64,000 nucleotides of DNA. Source: Mesorhizobium sp. WSM3862 (lineage in GTDB: Bacteria; Pseudomonadota; Alphaproteobacteria; Rhizobiales; Rhizobiaceae). The notes beneath the pieces are model-generated. The model saw only the letters and a program-made list of their open reading frames with translations, ran no database searches and was not told the origin of the DNA. Below, piece after piece: positions 57,128 through 64,000 of the stretch. A program made the position numbers and the translations under genes. The DNA is taken from positions 682,001 to 746,000 of the forward strand of contig NZ_NSGE01000003.1 of NCBI RefSeq assembly GCF_002294985.1, given 5' to 3'. Numbering within the stretch: position 1 is the stretch's first letter; each line of letters begins with the position of its first letter.

Positions 57128-58351
57128 TTACTCCGCCGGCTGCGGTTCGGGGCCGTTGGCCGACCACGCGCCCGGCGTTCTCGCCGCCGAGCGCTCGATC
57201 TTCGGCTGCGCTTCCGGCGGGTCGATGCCGGCTTTCGCGGCGATCGAGGCGGCGCGCAGCGCCCTGGCCTTGCTGCGCCAGCCATCCCAGGCGCCGACGA
57301 CACCCTTGGGCAGGAACAGTGTGACGGCGACGAACAGTCCGCCGAGCGCAAACAGCCAGAATTCCGGCAGCACGCCGGTGAACCAGGATTTGCCGGCGTT
57401 CACCAGCAGCGCGCCGATGATCGGCCCGACAATGGTGCCGCGCCCGCCGACGGCGGTCCAGATCACCACCTCGATCGAGTTGGCCGGATCGAACTCGCCG
57501 GGATTGATGATGCCGACCTGCGGCACGTAGAGCGCGCCGGCAATGCTGGCCATGACGGCCGAGACGCTGAAGGCGAAGAGTTTTACATTCTCGGCCCGCC
57601 AGCCGAGGAAGCGGGTGCGGCTTTCGGCGTCGCGCACCGCCATCAGCAGCTTGCCGTATTTGGAGCGCACGATCGCCGCGGTGACAAAGACGGCGAACGC
57701 CAGCGTCACGGCGCTTGCCGAAAACAGCGCCGAGCGCGTCGCGTCGGCCTGGATGTTGAAGCCGAGGATGTCCTTGAAATCGGTCAGGCCGTTATTGCCT
57801 CCGAAACCCATGTCGTTGCGGAAGAAGGCAAGCAGCAGCGCATAGGTCATCGCCTGGGTGATGATCGAGAGATAGACGCCGGTGACGCGGCTGCGGAAGG
57901 CGAACCAGCCGAATACGAAGGCAAGCAGGCCCGGCACGGCCAGCACCATCAGCACGGCGAACCAGAAATGGTCGAAGCCGTGCCAGAACCAGGGCAGTTC
58001 CTTGTAGTTCAGGAACACCATGAAGTCCGGCAGGATGGGATTGCCATAGACGCCGCGCGAGCCGATCTGACGCATCAGATACATGCCCATCGCATAGCCG
58101 CCGAGCCCGAAGAAGGCGCCGTGGCCGAGCGAAAGGATGCCGCAATAGCCCCAGACCAGATCGAGCGCGAGCGCCAGCAGCGCGTAGCAGAGATATTTCC
58201 CGACCAAAGAGACGATGTAAGGCGGAATGTAGAAAGCGCTTTGAGGCGACACCGCGAGGTTTAGCAGCGGCACGATGGCGGCCGCCGCCAGCAGGACGAG
58301 GATGGCGATCGCGATGCGCCGGTCGGCGCCGAAGAAGCGCTGCGTGATCAT
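57128..58351 (-). CDS. urtC: Urea ABC transporter permease
   Basis: A 407-aa LivM-type permease. Several hydrophobic segments begin at 'IAIAILVLLAAAAIVPLL'; 'YALLALALDLVWGYCGILSLGHGAFFGLGGYAMGMYLMRQIG' is the LivM/UrtC signature, and 'NNGLTDFKDILGF' and 'GRGTIVGPIIGALLVN' follow. The C-terminal tail of about 40 residues is hydrophilic. The ATG at 58351 overlaps the urtB stop by four bases; the longer frame upstream is urtB in another phase. Confidence 0.92.
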   Translation of the reverse strand: MITQRFFGADRRIAIAILVLLAAAAIVPLLNLAVSPQSAFYIPPYIVSLVGKYLCYALLALALDLVWGYCGILSLGHGAFFGLGGYAMGMYLMRQIGSRGVYGNPILPDFMVFLNYKELPWFWHGFDHFWFAVLMVLAVPGLLAFVFGWFAFRSRVTGVYLSIITQAMTYALLLAFFRNDMGFGGNNGLTDFKDILGFNIQADATRSALFSASAVTLAFAVFVTAAIVRSKYGKLLMAVRDAESRTRFLGWRAENVKLFAFSVSAVMASIAGALYVPQVGIINPGEFDPANSIEVVIWTAVGGRGTIVGPIIGALLVNAGKSWFTGVLPEFWLFALGGLFVAVTLFLPKGVVGAWDGWRSKARALRAASIAAKAGIDPPEAQPKIERSAARTPGAWSANGPEPQPAE

Positions 58352-59964
58352 GCTTCCACCGCCCTGCCCTTCAGCGCGAACAGGCCGCGCGGCCGCTTCT
58401 GGATGAACAGGATGATCAGTACCAGCACGACGATCTTGCCAAGCACCGCGCCGGCGTACGGCTCGAGGAACTTGTTGACGATGCCGAGCGAGAAGGCGCC
58501 GACCAGCGTGCCCCAGAGATTGCCGACGCCACCGAAGACCACGACCATGAAACTGTCGATAATGTAGCCGCGGCCGAGATTGGGCGAGACGTTGTCGATC
58601 TGGCTGAGCGCCACGCCGGCGATCCCGGCGATACCGGAGCCGAGCGCGAAAGTCAGCGCGTCGACCCAAGGCGTCCTGATGCCCATGGATGCGGCCATGC
58701 GCCGATTGGCGGTGACGGCACGCATCTGCAGGCCCCAGGGCGTTCGCTTCATGACGTAGAGCAGCACACCGAACACCAGCAGCGCGAACACCAGTATCCA
58801 CAGCCGGTTCCAGGTGATGGCCAATTGACCGATGTCGAACGATCCCGACATCCAGGACGGATTGCCGACCTCCTGGTTCGTCGGGCCGAAGACGGTGCGC
58901 ACCGCCTGCTGCAGGATCAGCGAGACGCCCCATGTGGCAAGAAGCGTCTCCAGCGGCCGGCCGTAGAGGAAGCGGATGACGCCGCGCTCGATGACGAGGC
59001 CGACCAGCGCCGAGACCAGGAAGGCGAGCGGCAGCGCGATGACCAGCGACCAGTCGAAGAGGCTCGGAAACGACGTGCGGATCACCTGCTGGACGACGAA
59101 GGTGGTGTAGGCGCCGAGCATCACCATCTCGCCATGCGCCATGTTGATGACGCCCATGACGCCAAAGGTGATGGCGAGACCGATAGCGCCGAGCAGCAGC
59201 ACCGATCCGAGTGATATGCCGTACCAGATGTTCTGGCCGGCATCCCACAATGCCAGCGTCGAATTGATATGGCCGATCGCGGCGGTTGCCAAGTTCTTGA
59301 CCGCTCCCTGCGCGCCAGCCTCAACGGAGGTCAGCAGGGAAAGCGCATCGCGATCGCCGCGCGCTTCGATGACCGAGATCGCGGCCAGCTTGTCGGTTTC
59401 CGGCTTGTCGGAAACGAGAACCGACGCGGCCCGAGCCTGCTCGAACATCGTCTTGACGGCGGGGTCGGTTTCAGCGGCGATCGCAGCATCGAGCGGCCCG
59501 ACATTGGCGGCATCGGGCGTCTTGAACATGGTCGCAGCGGCGGCAAGCCGCACGCTTGCGTCCTTGGCGCGCAAGGTCAGTGTGCCCAGCGCATCGCGGA
59601 TCGTGCGCCGTAGGCCGTTGTTGACCTTGATCTTGGTGAGATCGGCCTTGGCGGCGTCGGCTGCTTTCTCGCCGCTCAGCGGATCGAGCAGTTCGATGCC
59701 GTCGCCCCCTTCCTTGCCGACGAAGACCTGGGAATCCGCCTTTCGGATGTAGAGGTTGCCGTCGGCGAGCGCAGAAAGCGGACGTTCGACCAAAGGATCG
59801 CCGCTCGCCGCAAGCTCGCGGACGACGGCCTCGGTGCCAGAGAAATTGGAGGCTGCCGCGAACTTGGCAATGATCGGGCGAAGATCGGCTTCGGCCGCGC
59901 TCGACGGCAGCAGGCTTGCCATCGTCAGCAGCAGCGTCAGCCAAATCGCGCGCAACAGGATCAT
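58348..59964 (-). CDS. urtB: Urea ABC transporter permease
   Basis: A 538-aa LivH-type permease. As is typical for UrtB, a signal-like N-terminus (MILLRAIWLTLLLTMASLLP) is followed by a periplasmic domain of about 220 residues, and only then by the permease with 'LGAIGLAITFGVMGVINMAHGEMVMLGAY' and 'GRPLETLLATWGVSLILQQAVR', 'NRRMAASMGIRT'. The start is ATG 59964, where a cleavable signal makes sense. Two strong hairpins lie between urtA and this gene. Confidence 0.92.
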   Translation of the reverse strand: MILLRAIWLTLLLTMASLLPSSAAEADLRPIIAKFAAASNFSGTEAVVRELAASGDPLVERPLSALADGNLYIRKADSQVFVGKEGGDGIELLDPLSGEKAADAAKADLTKIKVNNGLRRTIRDALGTLTLRAKDASVRLAAAATMFKTPDAANVGPLDAAIAAETDPAVKTMFEQARAASVLVSDKPETDKLAAISVIEARGDRDALSLLTSVEAGAQGAVKNLATAAIGHINSTLALWDAGQNIWYGISLGSVLLLGAIGLAITFGVMGVINMAHGEMVMLGAYTTFVVQQVIRTSFPSLFDWSLVIALPLAFLVSALVGLVIERGVIRFLYGRPLETLLATWGVSLILQQAVRTVFGPTNQEVGNPSWMSGSFDIGQLAITWNRLWILVFALLVFGVLLYVMKRTPWGLQMRAVTANRRMAASMGIRTPWVDALTFALGSGIAGIAGVALSQIDNVSPNLGRGYIIDSFMVVVFGGVGNLWGTLVGAFSLGIVNKFLEPYAGAVLGKIVVLVLIILFIQKRPRGLFALKGRAVEA

Positions 59965-59998
59965 CGTCTTCCAGCGGTTCTCAAGGTTCGAGGTTTTC

Positions 59999-60064
59999 GC
60001 CCGGACGGGCCGAGGCCCGCCCGGGCTGCGGTCGCCGGGTCGCGGAACCACGCCGCGACCCGGC
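59999..60064 (-). terminator. Double GC hairpin between urtA and urtB
   Basis: Two adjacent hairpins: 60034-60064, GCCGGGTCGCGG / CCGCGACCCGGC with a 7-base loop (perfect 12-bp stem), and 59999-60026, GCCCGGACGGGCC / GGCCCGCCCGGGC with a 2-base loop (12 of 13 pairs). Neither has a T-run. They lie in the 116-base urtA-urtB gap and probably reduce read-through or protect the urtA message. Confidence 0.65.
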
Positions 60065-60080
60065 CCACCCCCTGGGAGGG

Positions 60081-61388
60081 TCAGTTGGTGCCCTTGCCGC
60101 CGCACTTGCCGGTGGCGACATTGAAGTTGCCGCACGACAGGGGCGCGCGCCAATCGGAGATCAGGTTCTTGGAATCGGGCAGATAGTCGGACCACTCGTC
60201 GCCCATCACCAGACCCGGGGTCTGCGAGACGGTTTCGAACTGGCCGTCGGCCTGGATCTCGCCGATCAGCACCGGCTTGGTGATGTGGTGATTGGGCATC
60301 ATCGTCGAATAGCCGCCGGTGAGGTTCGGCACCGAGACGCCGACCATGGCGTCGATGACCTTGTCAGGATCGGTTGTGCCGGCTTTCTCGACCGCCTTCA
60401 CCCACATGTTGAAGCCGATATAGTGGGCTTCCATCGGATCGTTGGTGGTGCGCTTGTCGTTCTTGATGAACTTATGCCAGTCGTCGATGAACTTCTTGTT
60501 CTCGGGCGTGTCGACGCTCTCGAAATAGTTCCAGGCGGCGAGATGGCCGACCAGCGGCGCGGTGTCGAGACCGGCCAGTTCCTCCTCGCCGACCGAGAAG
60601 GCCATGACAGGGATATCCTCGGCCTTGATGCCCTGGTTGCCGAGCTCCTTGTAGAACGGCACATTGGCGTCGCCGTTGACCGTCGACACGACGGCGGTCT
60701 TCTTGCCGGCCGAGCCGAACTTCTTGATCGCCGAGACCTCGGTCTGCCAGTCGGAGAAGCCGAACGGCGTGTAGTTGACCATGATATCCTCGGCCGGCAC
60801 GCCCTTCGACTTGAGGTAGGCTTCGAGGATCTTGTTGGTCGTGCGCGGATAGACATAGTCGGTGCCTTCGAGCACCCAGCGCTTCACCGAGCCGCCATCG
60901 GCGCTCATCAGGTAGTCGACGGCCGGAATGGCCTGCTGGTTCGGGGCAGCACCGGTGTAGAAGACGTTGCGCTCGCTCTCCTCGCCCTCATACTGGACCG
61001 GATAGAACAGGATGTTGTCGAGCTCCGAGAACACCGGCAGCACCGATTTGCGCGAGACCGAAGTCCAGCAGCCGAACACCGCCGCGACCTTGTCCTTGGA
61101 GATCAGCTCGCGCGCCTTTTCGGCAAACAGCGGCCAGTTGGACGCCGGATCGACCACCACGGCCTCGAGCTTCTTGCCGAGCAGGCCGCCCTTGGCGTTC
61201 TGCTCTTCGATCAGCATCAGCATGACGTCCTTCAGCGTCGTCTCCGAGATCGCCATCGTCCCCGACAGCGAATGCAGGATGCCGACCTTGATCGTGTCGT
61301 CGGCCGCCCTGGCGGGCGCCGTCAGCAGGCTGGCCGCGAGCACGCCAGCCGAGAACATTTTTGTTATTGTCGAGAAACTTCCCCTCAT
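60081..61388 (-). CDS. urtA: Urea ABC transporter substrate-binding protein
   Basis: A 435-aa Leu/Ile/Val-type binding protein. The signal peptide ends near residue 31 (...LLTAPARA-ADD). 'IKVGILHSLSGTMAISETTLKDVMLMLIEEQNAKGG', 'VAAVFGCWTSVSRKSVLPV', 'ILFYPVQYEGEESE' and 'FYTGAAPNQQAIPA' are diagnostic for UrtA/FmdD-type proteins, and the order A-B-C-D-E confirms urea rather than amide import. ATG 61388 (MRGSFSTITK) has GGGAG upstream; the longer frame is in the promoter. First gene of the operon, preceded by a sigma-54 promoter, so expression is expected under nitrogen limitation. Urease genes are not in the window. Confidence 0.95.
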   Translation of the reverse strand: MRGSFSTITKMFSAGVLAASLLTAPARAADDTIKVGILHSLSGTMAISETTLKDVMLMLIEEQNAKGGLLGKKLEAVVVDPASNWPLFAEKARELISKDKVAAVFGCWTSVSRKSVLPVFSELDNILFYPVQYEGEESERNVFYTGAAPNQQAIPAVDYLMSADGGSVKRWVLEGTDYVYPRTTNKILEAYLKSKGVPAEDIMVNYTPFGFSDWQTEVSAIKKFGSAGKKTAVVSTVNGDANVPFYKELGNQGIKAEDIPVMAFSVGEEELAGLDTAPLVGHLAAWNYFESVDTPENKKFIDDWHKFIKNDKRTTNDPMEAHYIGFNMWVKAVEKAGTTDPDKVIDAMVGVSVPNLTGGYSTMMPNHHITKPVLIGEIQADGQFETVSQTPGLVMGDEWSDYLPDSKNLISDWRAPLSCGNFNVATGKCGGKGTN

Positions 61389-61432
61389 ATTGCACACTCC
61401 CAAGCTGGTTGTTTTGCATTGCAACATTGCGG

Positions 61433-61448
61433 TGCAAGCGACGTGCCA
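61433..61448 (-). promoter_or_regulatory. Sigma-54 (RpoN) promoter of urtABCDE
   Basis: TGGCAC-GTCGC-TTGCA on the minus strand, an exact match to the -24/-12 consensus TGGCAC-N5-TTGCW including the invariant GG and GC. It lies 45-60 bases before the urtA start codon, giving an expected leader of about 33 bases. RpoN with NtrC control of urea uptake under nitrogen limitation is well established in related bacteria. Confidence 0.85.
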
Positions 61449-62526
61449 AACCTGACAGTCCAAAGTGCCGGGCAAAAAATCGATCAGTTACAGTTGGTTA
61501 TAATTTCAACTCAAGTTTTCAACGGCCGCTTCCGCTTCAACGCGTTGTCAAATTTTGGGCTTCTGCCTCTATTTTCATCGCAACTTTCTATTGCGTGTTT
61601 TTACATCGCCGTTTGCCTTCTGCCGGCCCCCGTAGTCGCACGGCGAGAGATGTTGGGAATTGAAATCTTTGCGCCGCGGGCGGCTAAGAAGTGAGGGGCC
61701 CGGTCCCTCTCGGCGGCGGGCTTTTCCTATCTGGAGCAAATTTGTAGACCGCTCGATTGGTGTCGTCGGTGACGCGAACCCATTGGGTCTCGACTCGCCG
61801 GTCCTGTACGTGGCGGCCGGTCACCCATTCAGCGGCTTCTTTAGCTGAGGCGGTCCTCGCGTAGGCAATACCGCATCCGTCCCCGACATCGTTTCAACGG
61901 TAAGGGACGGGCTCTTTTGTCGGGTCTCCTCTGATCAGTCAGCCCTTTCCAATGGGGCCGATATGCCATCCCGACGCAACAGCGCCGCCCAGCGACCGAA
62001 CTTCGACAAGGGGCGAAGGTCCCAGGAGTTGTTCACCGGCGGCTTTTGTCGAGTGCCGCCGCTCGACAGGCGCGCGACAGGTGAACGAAATAGGCCCCCC
62101 TGACGCGTTTTCTGCACCCCAGTACCTGCGAAGGCTCACGCGCGGCCTAGCCCGGCTTCTGTGGCAAATGGCAATGGTTCCAACATCGCCCTGCCCGATT
62201 TCACATGCCCTTCGCTTCGGCAGCGCAGACCAGCCGTCAGCGTGTTGGCGATAGAGCGTGAATTTCTCCTCGAGCGCCACGACTGCTTCGCCCTTGCTGC
62301 GTTCAGTGGCCCGCCCACCGACATGCGCGCGCCGGCCGCCGAACATTGGTCATGACGGTCCAGAACAACGTCCCGGCACTGGGCCCATCCGCCGCCAAGG
62401 ATCCGACGCTATCGGAGCCGAGGAACGTCGGGGAGAATCGCAGGGACTCGGACTGCAAAGACGAGTGTCGCTGACTCGCCCCGGGTAACTCCGGCGGCTG
62501 TGCAATCGACTTTCCTTCGCGGCCGC
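61449..62526. other. About 1.1 kb gap without a convincing gene
   Basis: Between the urtA promoter and the exported repeat protein. The first 200 bases are lower in GC and could hold upstream activator sites for the sigma-54 promoter. Short open frames exist on both strands (for example 61660-61848 plus; 61939-62346 minus), without ribosome sites or recognised motifs. A minus-strand stretch at about 61685-61880 translates to a low-repeat sequence (including EAAEWVTGRHVQDRRVETQWV) with no good start, so a gene remnant is possible. No tRNA, transposase or hairpin terminator was found. Confidence 0.5.
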
Positions 62527-63909
62527 CTAGCAGTTCGCGTCAGTCTGCGGATCGCACGCCTTGTTTTTCTGGCCCCGTGGCTTGGGCTTGGCCGCCTGCT
62601 CGGGCTCGGCCTGCTGCTGCTCGGCGGCGGGCTGCTCCTTCGCCTTCCGTTTCTCAGGCTTGGCAGTCTGTTCCGGCTCGGCCTGCTGCTCGGCGGCGGG
62701 CTGCTTCTTGGCCTTCCGTTTCTCAGGCTTGGCAGCCTGTTCCGGCTCGGCCTGCTGCTCGGCGGCGGGCTGCTTCTTGGCCTTCGGTTTCTCAGGCTTG
62801 GTAGCCTGTTCCGGCTCGGTCTGCTGCTGCTCGGCGGCGGGCTGCGTCTTGGCCTTCGGCTTCTCGGGCTTGGCCGCCTGTTCCGGCTCCGCCTCCTGTT
62901 CGGCGGCGGGCTGCTTCTTGCCCTTCGGCTTCTCAGGCTTGGCGGCCTGTTCCGGCTCGGCCTGCTGCTGCTCGGCGGCGGGCTGCTCAGGCTTGGCGGT
63001 CTCTTCCGGCTCCGCCCCATCGGCCCTTGCGCCTTCGGTCGGCTTCGATTTACGGCCAGCCTGAACCTGCTTCACCTGCTCGATGTCCTTTAGCTTAGCT
63101 GGTTTTGCCTTGGGGTCGGCTTTCACCTCACCTTCGAAGACCGCGACCGTGTCATTTTCCAATTTGCCGGACTGCTCGGGCGCGTCGGTCTTGCTGACCT
63201 TGACGGCAGTCACATTCTGGTCCGTCTCCTTTTCGATCACATCAACATCAATGACTTTGTTGACCACCACGTTGTTCTGGATGGTCACGTCGCCGGCCGG
63301 CTGGGCCGCCTCGACAATCCGCACAAACTCGGACCTATCACGGATAACAGCGACAGAAACGTCGGCAGCAAGGAATTCGCGGCTAGGGACTACCACCCAG
63401 TAATAATCCGGCGTCGTGTCGAAGGTTACCTCGATTGAAATCAAGTCCGGATCACGGCGCGGCGGCAGCGGAGCCCAAATGATGTGCTCCCTGTCACGAC
63501 GCCAAGTCACCCATGCTGGCGCCCAGCGAGTGCCCGGAACCCAGTACCAGCCGATATCGTCGGCATAGCCCCACCGGCCGTAATGGTACGTCGCCCAGCC
63601 GAATGGCTCGTCGGATACCCAGAGCCAGCCATACTCCTCTGTATAGACCCAATGGCCCAGGGTATACGGGCGCCAATCGTCAGGTACATCAGTTGGCACG
63701 AAAACGGTCGCTCCATGATACGAGACCCAATCGCCATGGGACGACAGGTCTTCGTAGAATGTGCTGATCGAAACCTCGGTGGCGGCCCTTGCCTGCGACA
63801 CTAGCGAGAATGGTGGAATCTGGTTGGGGATATCAACGACCGTAAGCAGACAGGCGGTTACGCCGCCCAGCATCAGCCGTACCGCATTTTGGGCAAGGAC
63901 GCGTTTCAT
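62527..63909 (-). CDS. Exported DUF6600/YXWGXW-like protein with repeat tail
   Basis: A 460-aa protein, in three parts. Residues 1-43 are a signal peptide (hydrophobic 'LMLGGVTACLLTVV', ending ...SQARA-ATE). Residues about 48-150 form an aromatic-rich domain: 'FYEDLSSHGDWVSY', 'YTLGHWVYTEEYGWLWVSDEPFGWATYHYGRWGYADDIGWYWVPGTRWAPAWVTWRR', a pattern of repeated G-W/Y-x-W as in DUF6600/YXWGXW proteins. Residues 150-290 are a Val-rich linker. Residues 300-442 are low-complexity repeats of EPEQAAKPEKPKAKKQPAAEQQA type. GGAGGAAG precedes ATG 63909. Probably periplasmic or surface-associated; function unknown. The tail is rich in Glu, Lys, Ala and Pro, and could extend across the envelope. Confidence 0.75.
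   Translation of the reverse strand: MKRVLAQNAVRLMLGGVTACLLTVVDIPNQIPPFSLVSQARAATEVSISTFYEDLSSHGDWVSYHGATVFVPTDVPDDWRPYTLGHWVYTEEYGWLWVSDEPFGWATYHYGRWGYADDIGWYWVPGTRWAPAWVTWRRDREHIIWAPLPPRRDPDLISIEVTFDTTPDYYWVVVPSREFLAADVSVAVIRDRSEFVRIVEAAQPAGDVTIQNNVVVNKVIDVDVIEKETDQNVTAVKVSKTDAPEQSGKLENDTVAVFEGEVKADPKAKPAKLKDIEQVKQVQAGRKSKPTEGARADGAEPEETAKPEQPAAEQQQAEPEQAAKPEKPKGKKQPAAEQEAEPEQAAKPEKPKAKTQPAAEQQQTEPEQATKPEKPKAKKQPAAEQQAEPEQAAKPEKRKAKKQPAAEQQAEPEQTAKPEKRKAKEQPAAEQQQAEPEQAAKPKPRGQKNKACDPQTDANC
62584..63012 (-). repeat. Coding tandem repeats (69-72 bp units)
   Basis: Five full units of 23-24 residues (EPEQ-xxKPEK-xKxKxQPAAEQxx) plus a partial unit at each end, residues 300-442 of the 62527-63909 protein. 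Unit length alternates between 23 and 24 residues by a single extra Gln. The units differ at only a few positions at protein and DNA level, so it is likely a variable-number tandem repeat. Confidence 0.9.
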
Positions 63910-63949
63910 CCCAGTCTTCCTCCGAAACAGATGCGCCCTTCATCTTGAA

Positions 63950-63974
63950 AACTCACCGGCAATCGGATTGTTCC
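63950..63974 (-). promoter_or_regulatory. Candidate EcfG (general stress) promoter
   Basis: GGAAC (63970-63974) - 16 bases - AGTT (63950-63953) on the minus strand. The alphaproteobacterial EcfG consensus is GGAAC-N16/17-CGTT, so the -35 box is exact and the -10 box has one difference. The expected start would give a leader of about 30 bases before ATG 63909. Confidence 0.4.
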
Positions 63975-64000
63975 GCCTTGCTCCCGTCCAGGGCTCGTGG

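Noticed and set aside
61685..61880. Minus-strand remnant with a protein-like translation
   Set aside because: About 70 codons open but no start codon with ribosome site and no recognisable family; too weak to call.
62584..63012. CRISPR-like repeat array
   Set aside because: The repeats are contiguous, lie in frame within a coding sequence and have no spacers or cas genes.

Overview
The window is 64 kb of GC-rich, densely packed DNA. Its gene families (multi-subunit sarcosine oxidase, a non-pyrrolysine MttB homologue, oligopeptide-type ABC importers, a hydantoinase cluster with opine-oxidase-like subunits, and a urtABCDE urea importer) point to a soil or plant-associated alphaproteobacterium of the Rhizobiales, most like Mesorhizobium and relatives. 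That assignment is inference from gene content and codon bias. No rRNA, tRNA, CRISPR array or transposase was recognised.

Layout. (1) 1-11707, plus strand: an oligopeptide-type ABC importer (the binding protein is cut by the window edge), an MFS transporter, two SDR dehydrogenases, a sugar-epimerase-like protein, a PuuE-like deacetylase and a dihydroorotase/allantoinase-like amidohydrolase that lacks several usual metal ligands. A hairpin terminator lies at 11729-11753. (2) 22503-11785, minus strand: a tight nine-gene operon of MmgE/PrpD, SoxB, SoxD, SoxA, SoxG, a DapA-family aldolase, a D-2-hydroxyacid dehydrogenase, an MttB-family methyltransferase and an SMP-30 lactonase, with a divergent LysR gene at 22671. 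It looks like a pathway for an N-methylated amino acid or betaine. (3) 23617-36836: an amine and amino-acid block with an ArgE-like deacetylase, hydroxyacid dehydrogenase, cupin, two aldehyde dehydrogenases, a tartrate/isopropylmalate dehydrogenase homologue, a PuuB-like oxidase, two HAD hydrolases, two related GNAT proteins and a class III aminotransferase broken by an in-frame TAA. (4) 36900-45163: a second oligopeptide-type ABC importer, then a DgcA-like flavin oxidoreductase and a divergent LysR gene, each broken by an apparent single-base deletion. (5) 45214-55247: an Lrp regulator and a hydantoinase operon (hyuA-hyuB, 2Fe-2S subunit, OoxA-like subunit) flanked on both sides by OoxB/DAO-like oxidases; a LysR gene sits beside matching palindromes. 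(6) 61388-55609, minus strand: the complete urtABCDE urea importer behind a very good sigma-54 promoter. (7) 63909-62527: an exported, aromatic-rich protein with a tandem-repeat tail.

The genes mostly fit import and oxidative breakdown of nitrogen-rich small molecules (peptide-like compounds, methylated amines, cyclic amides, urea) to release ammonium, aldehydes and 2-oxo acids. In all three ABC importer operons the binding-protein gene is separated from the first permease gene by a strong GC hairpin, which would allow the binding protein to be made in excess.
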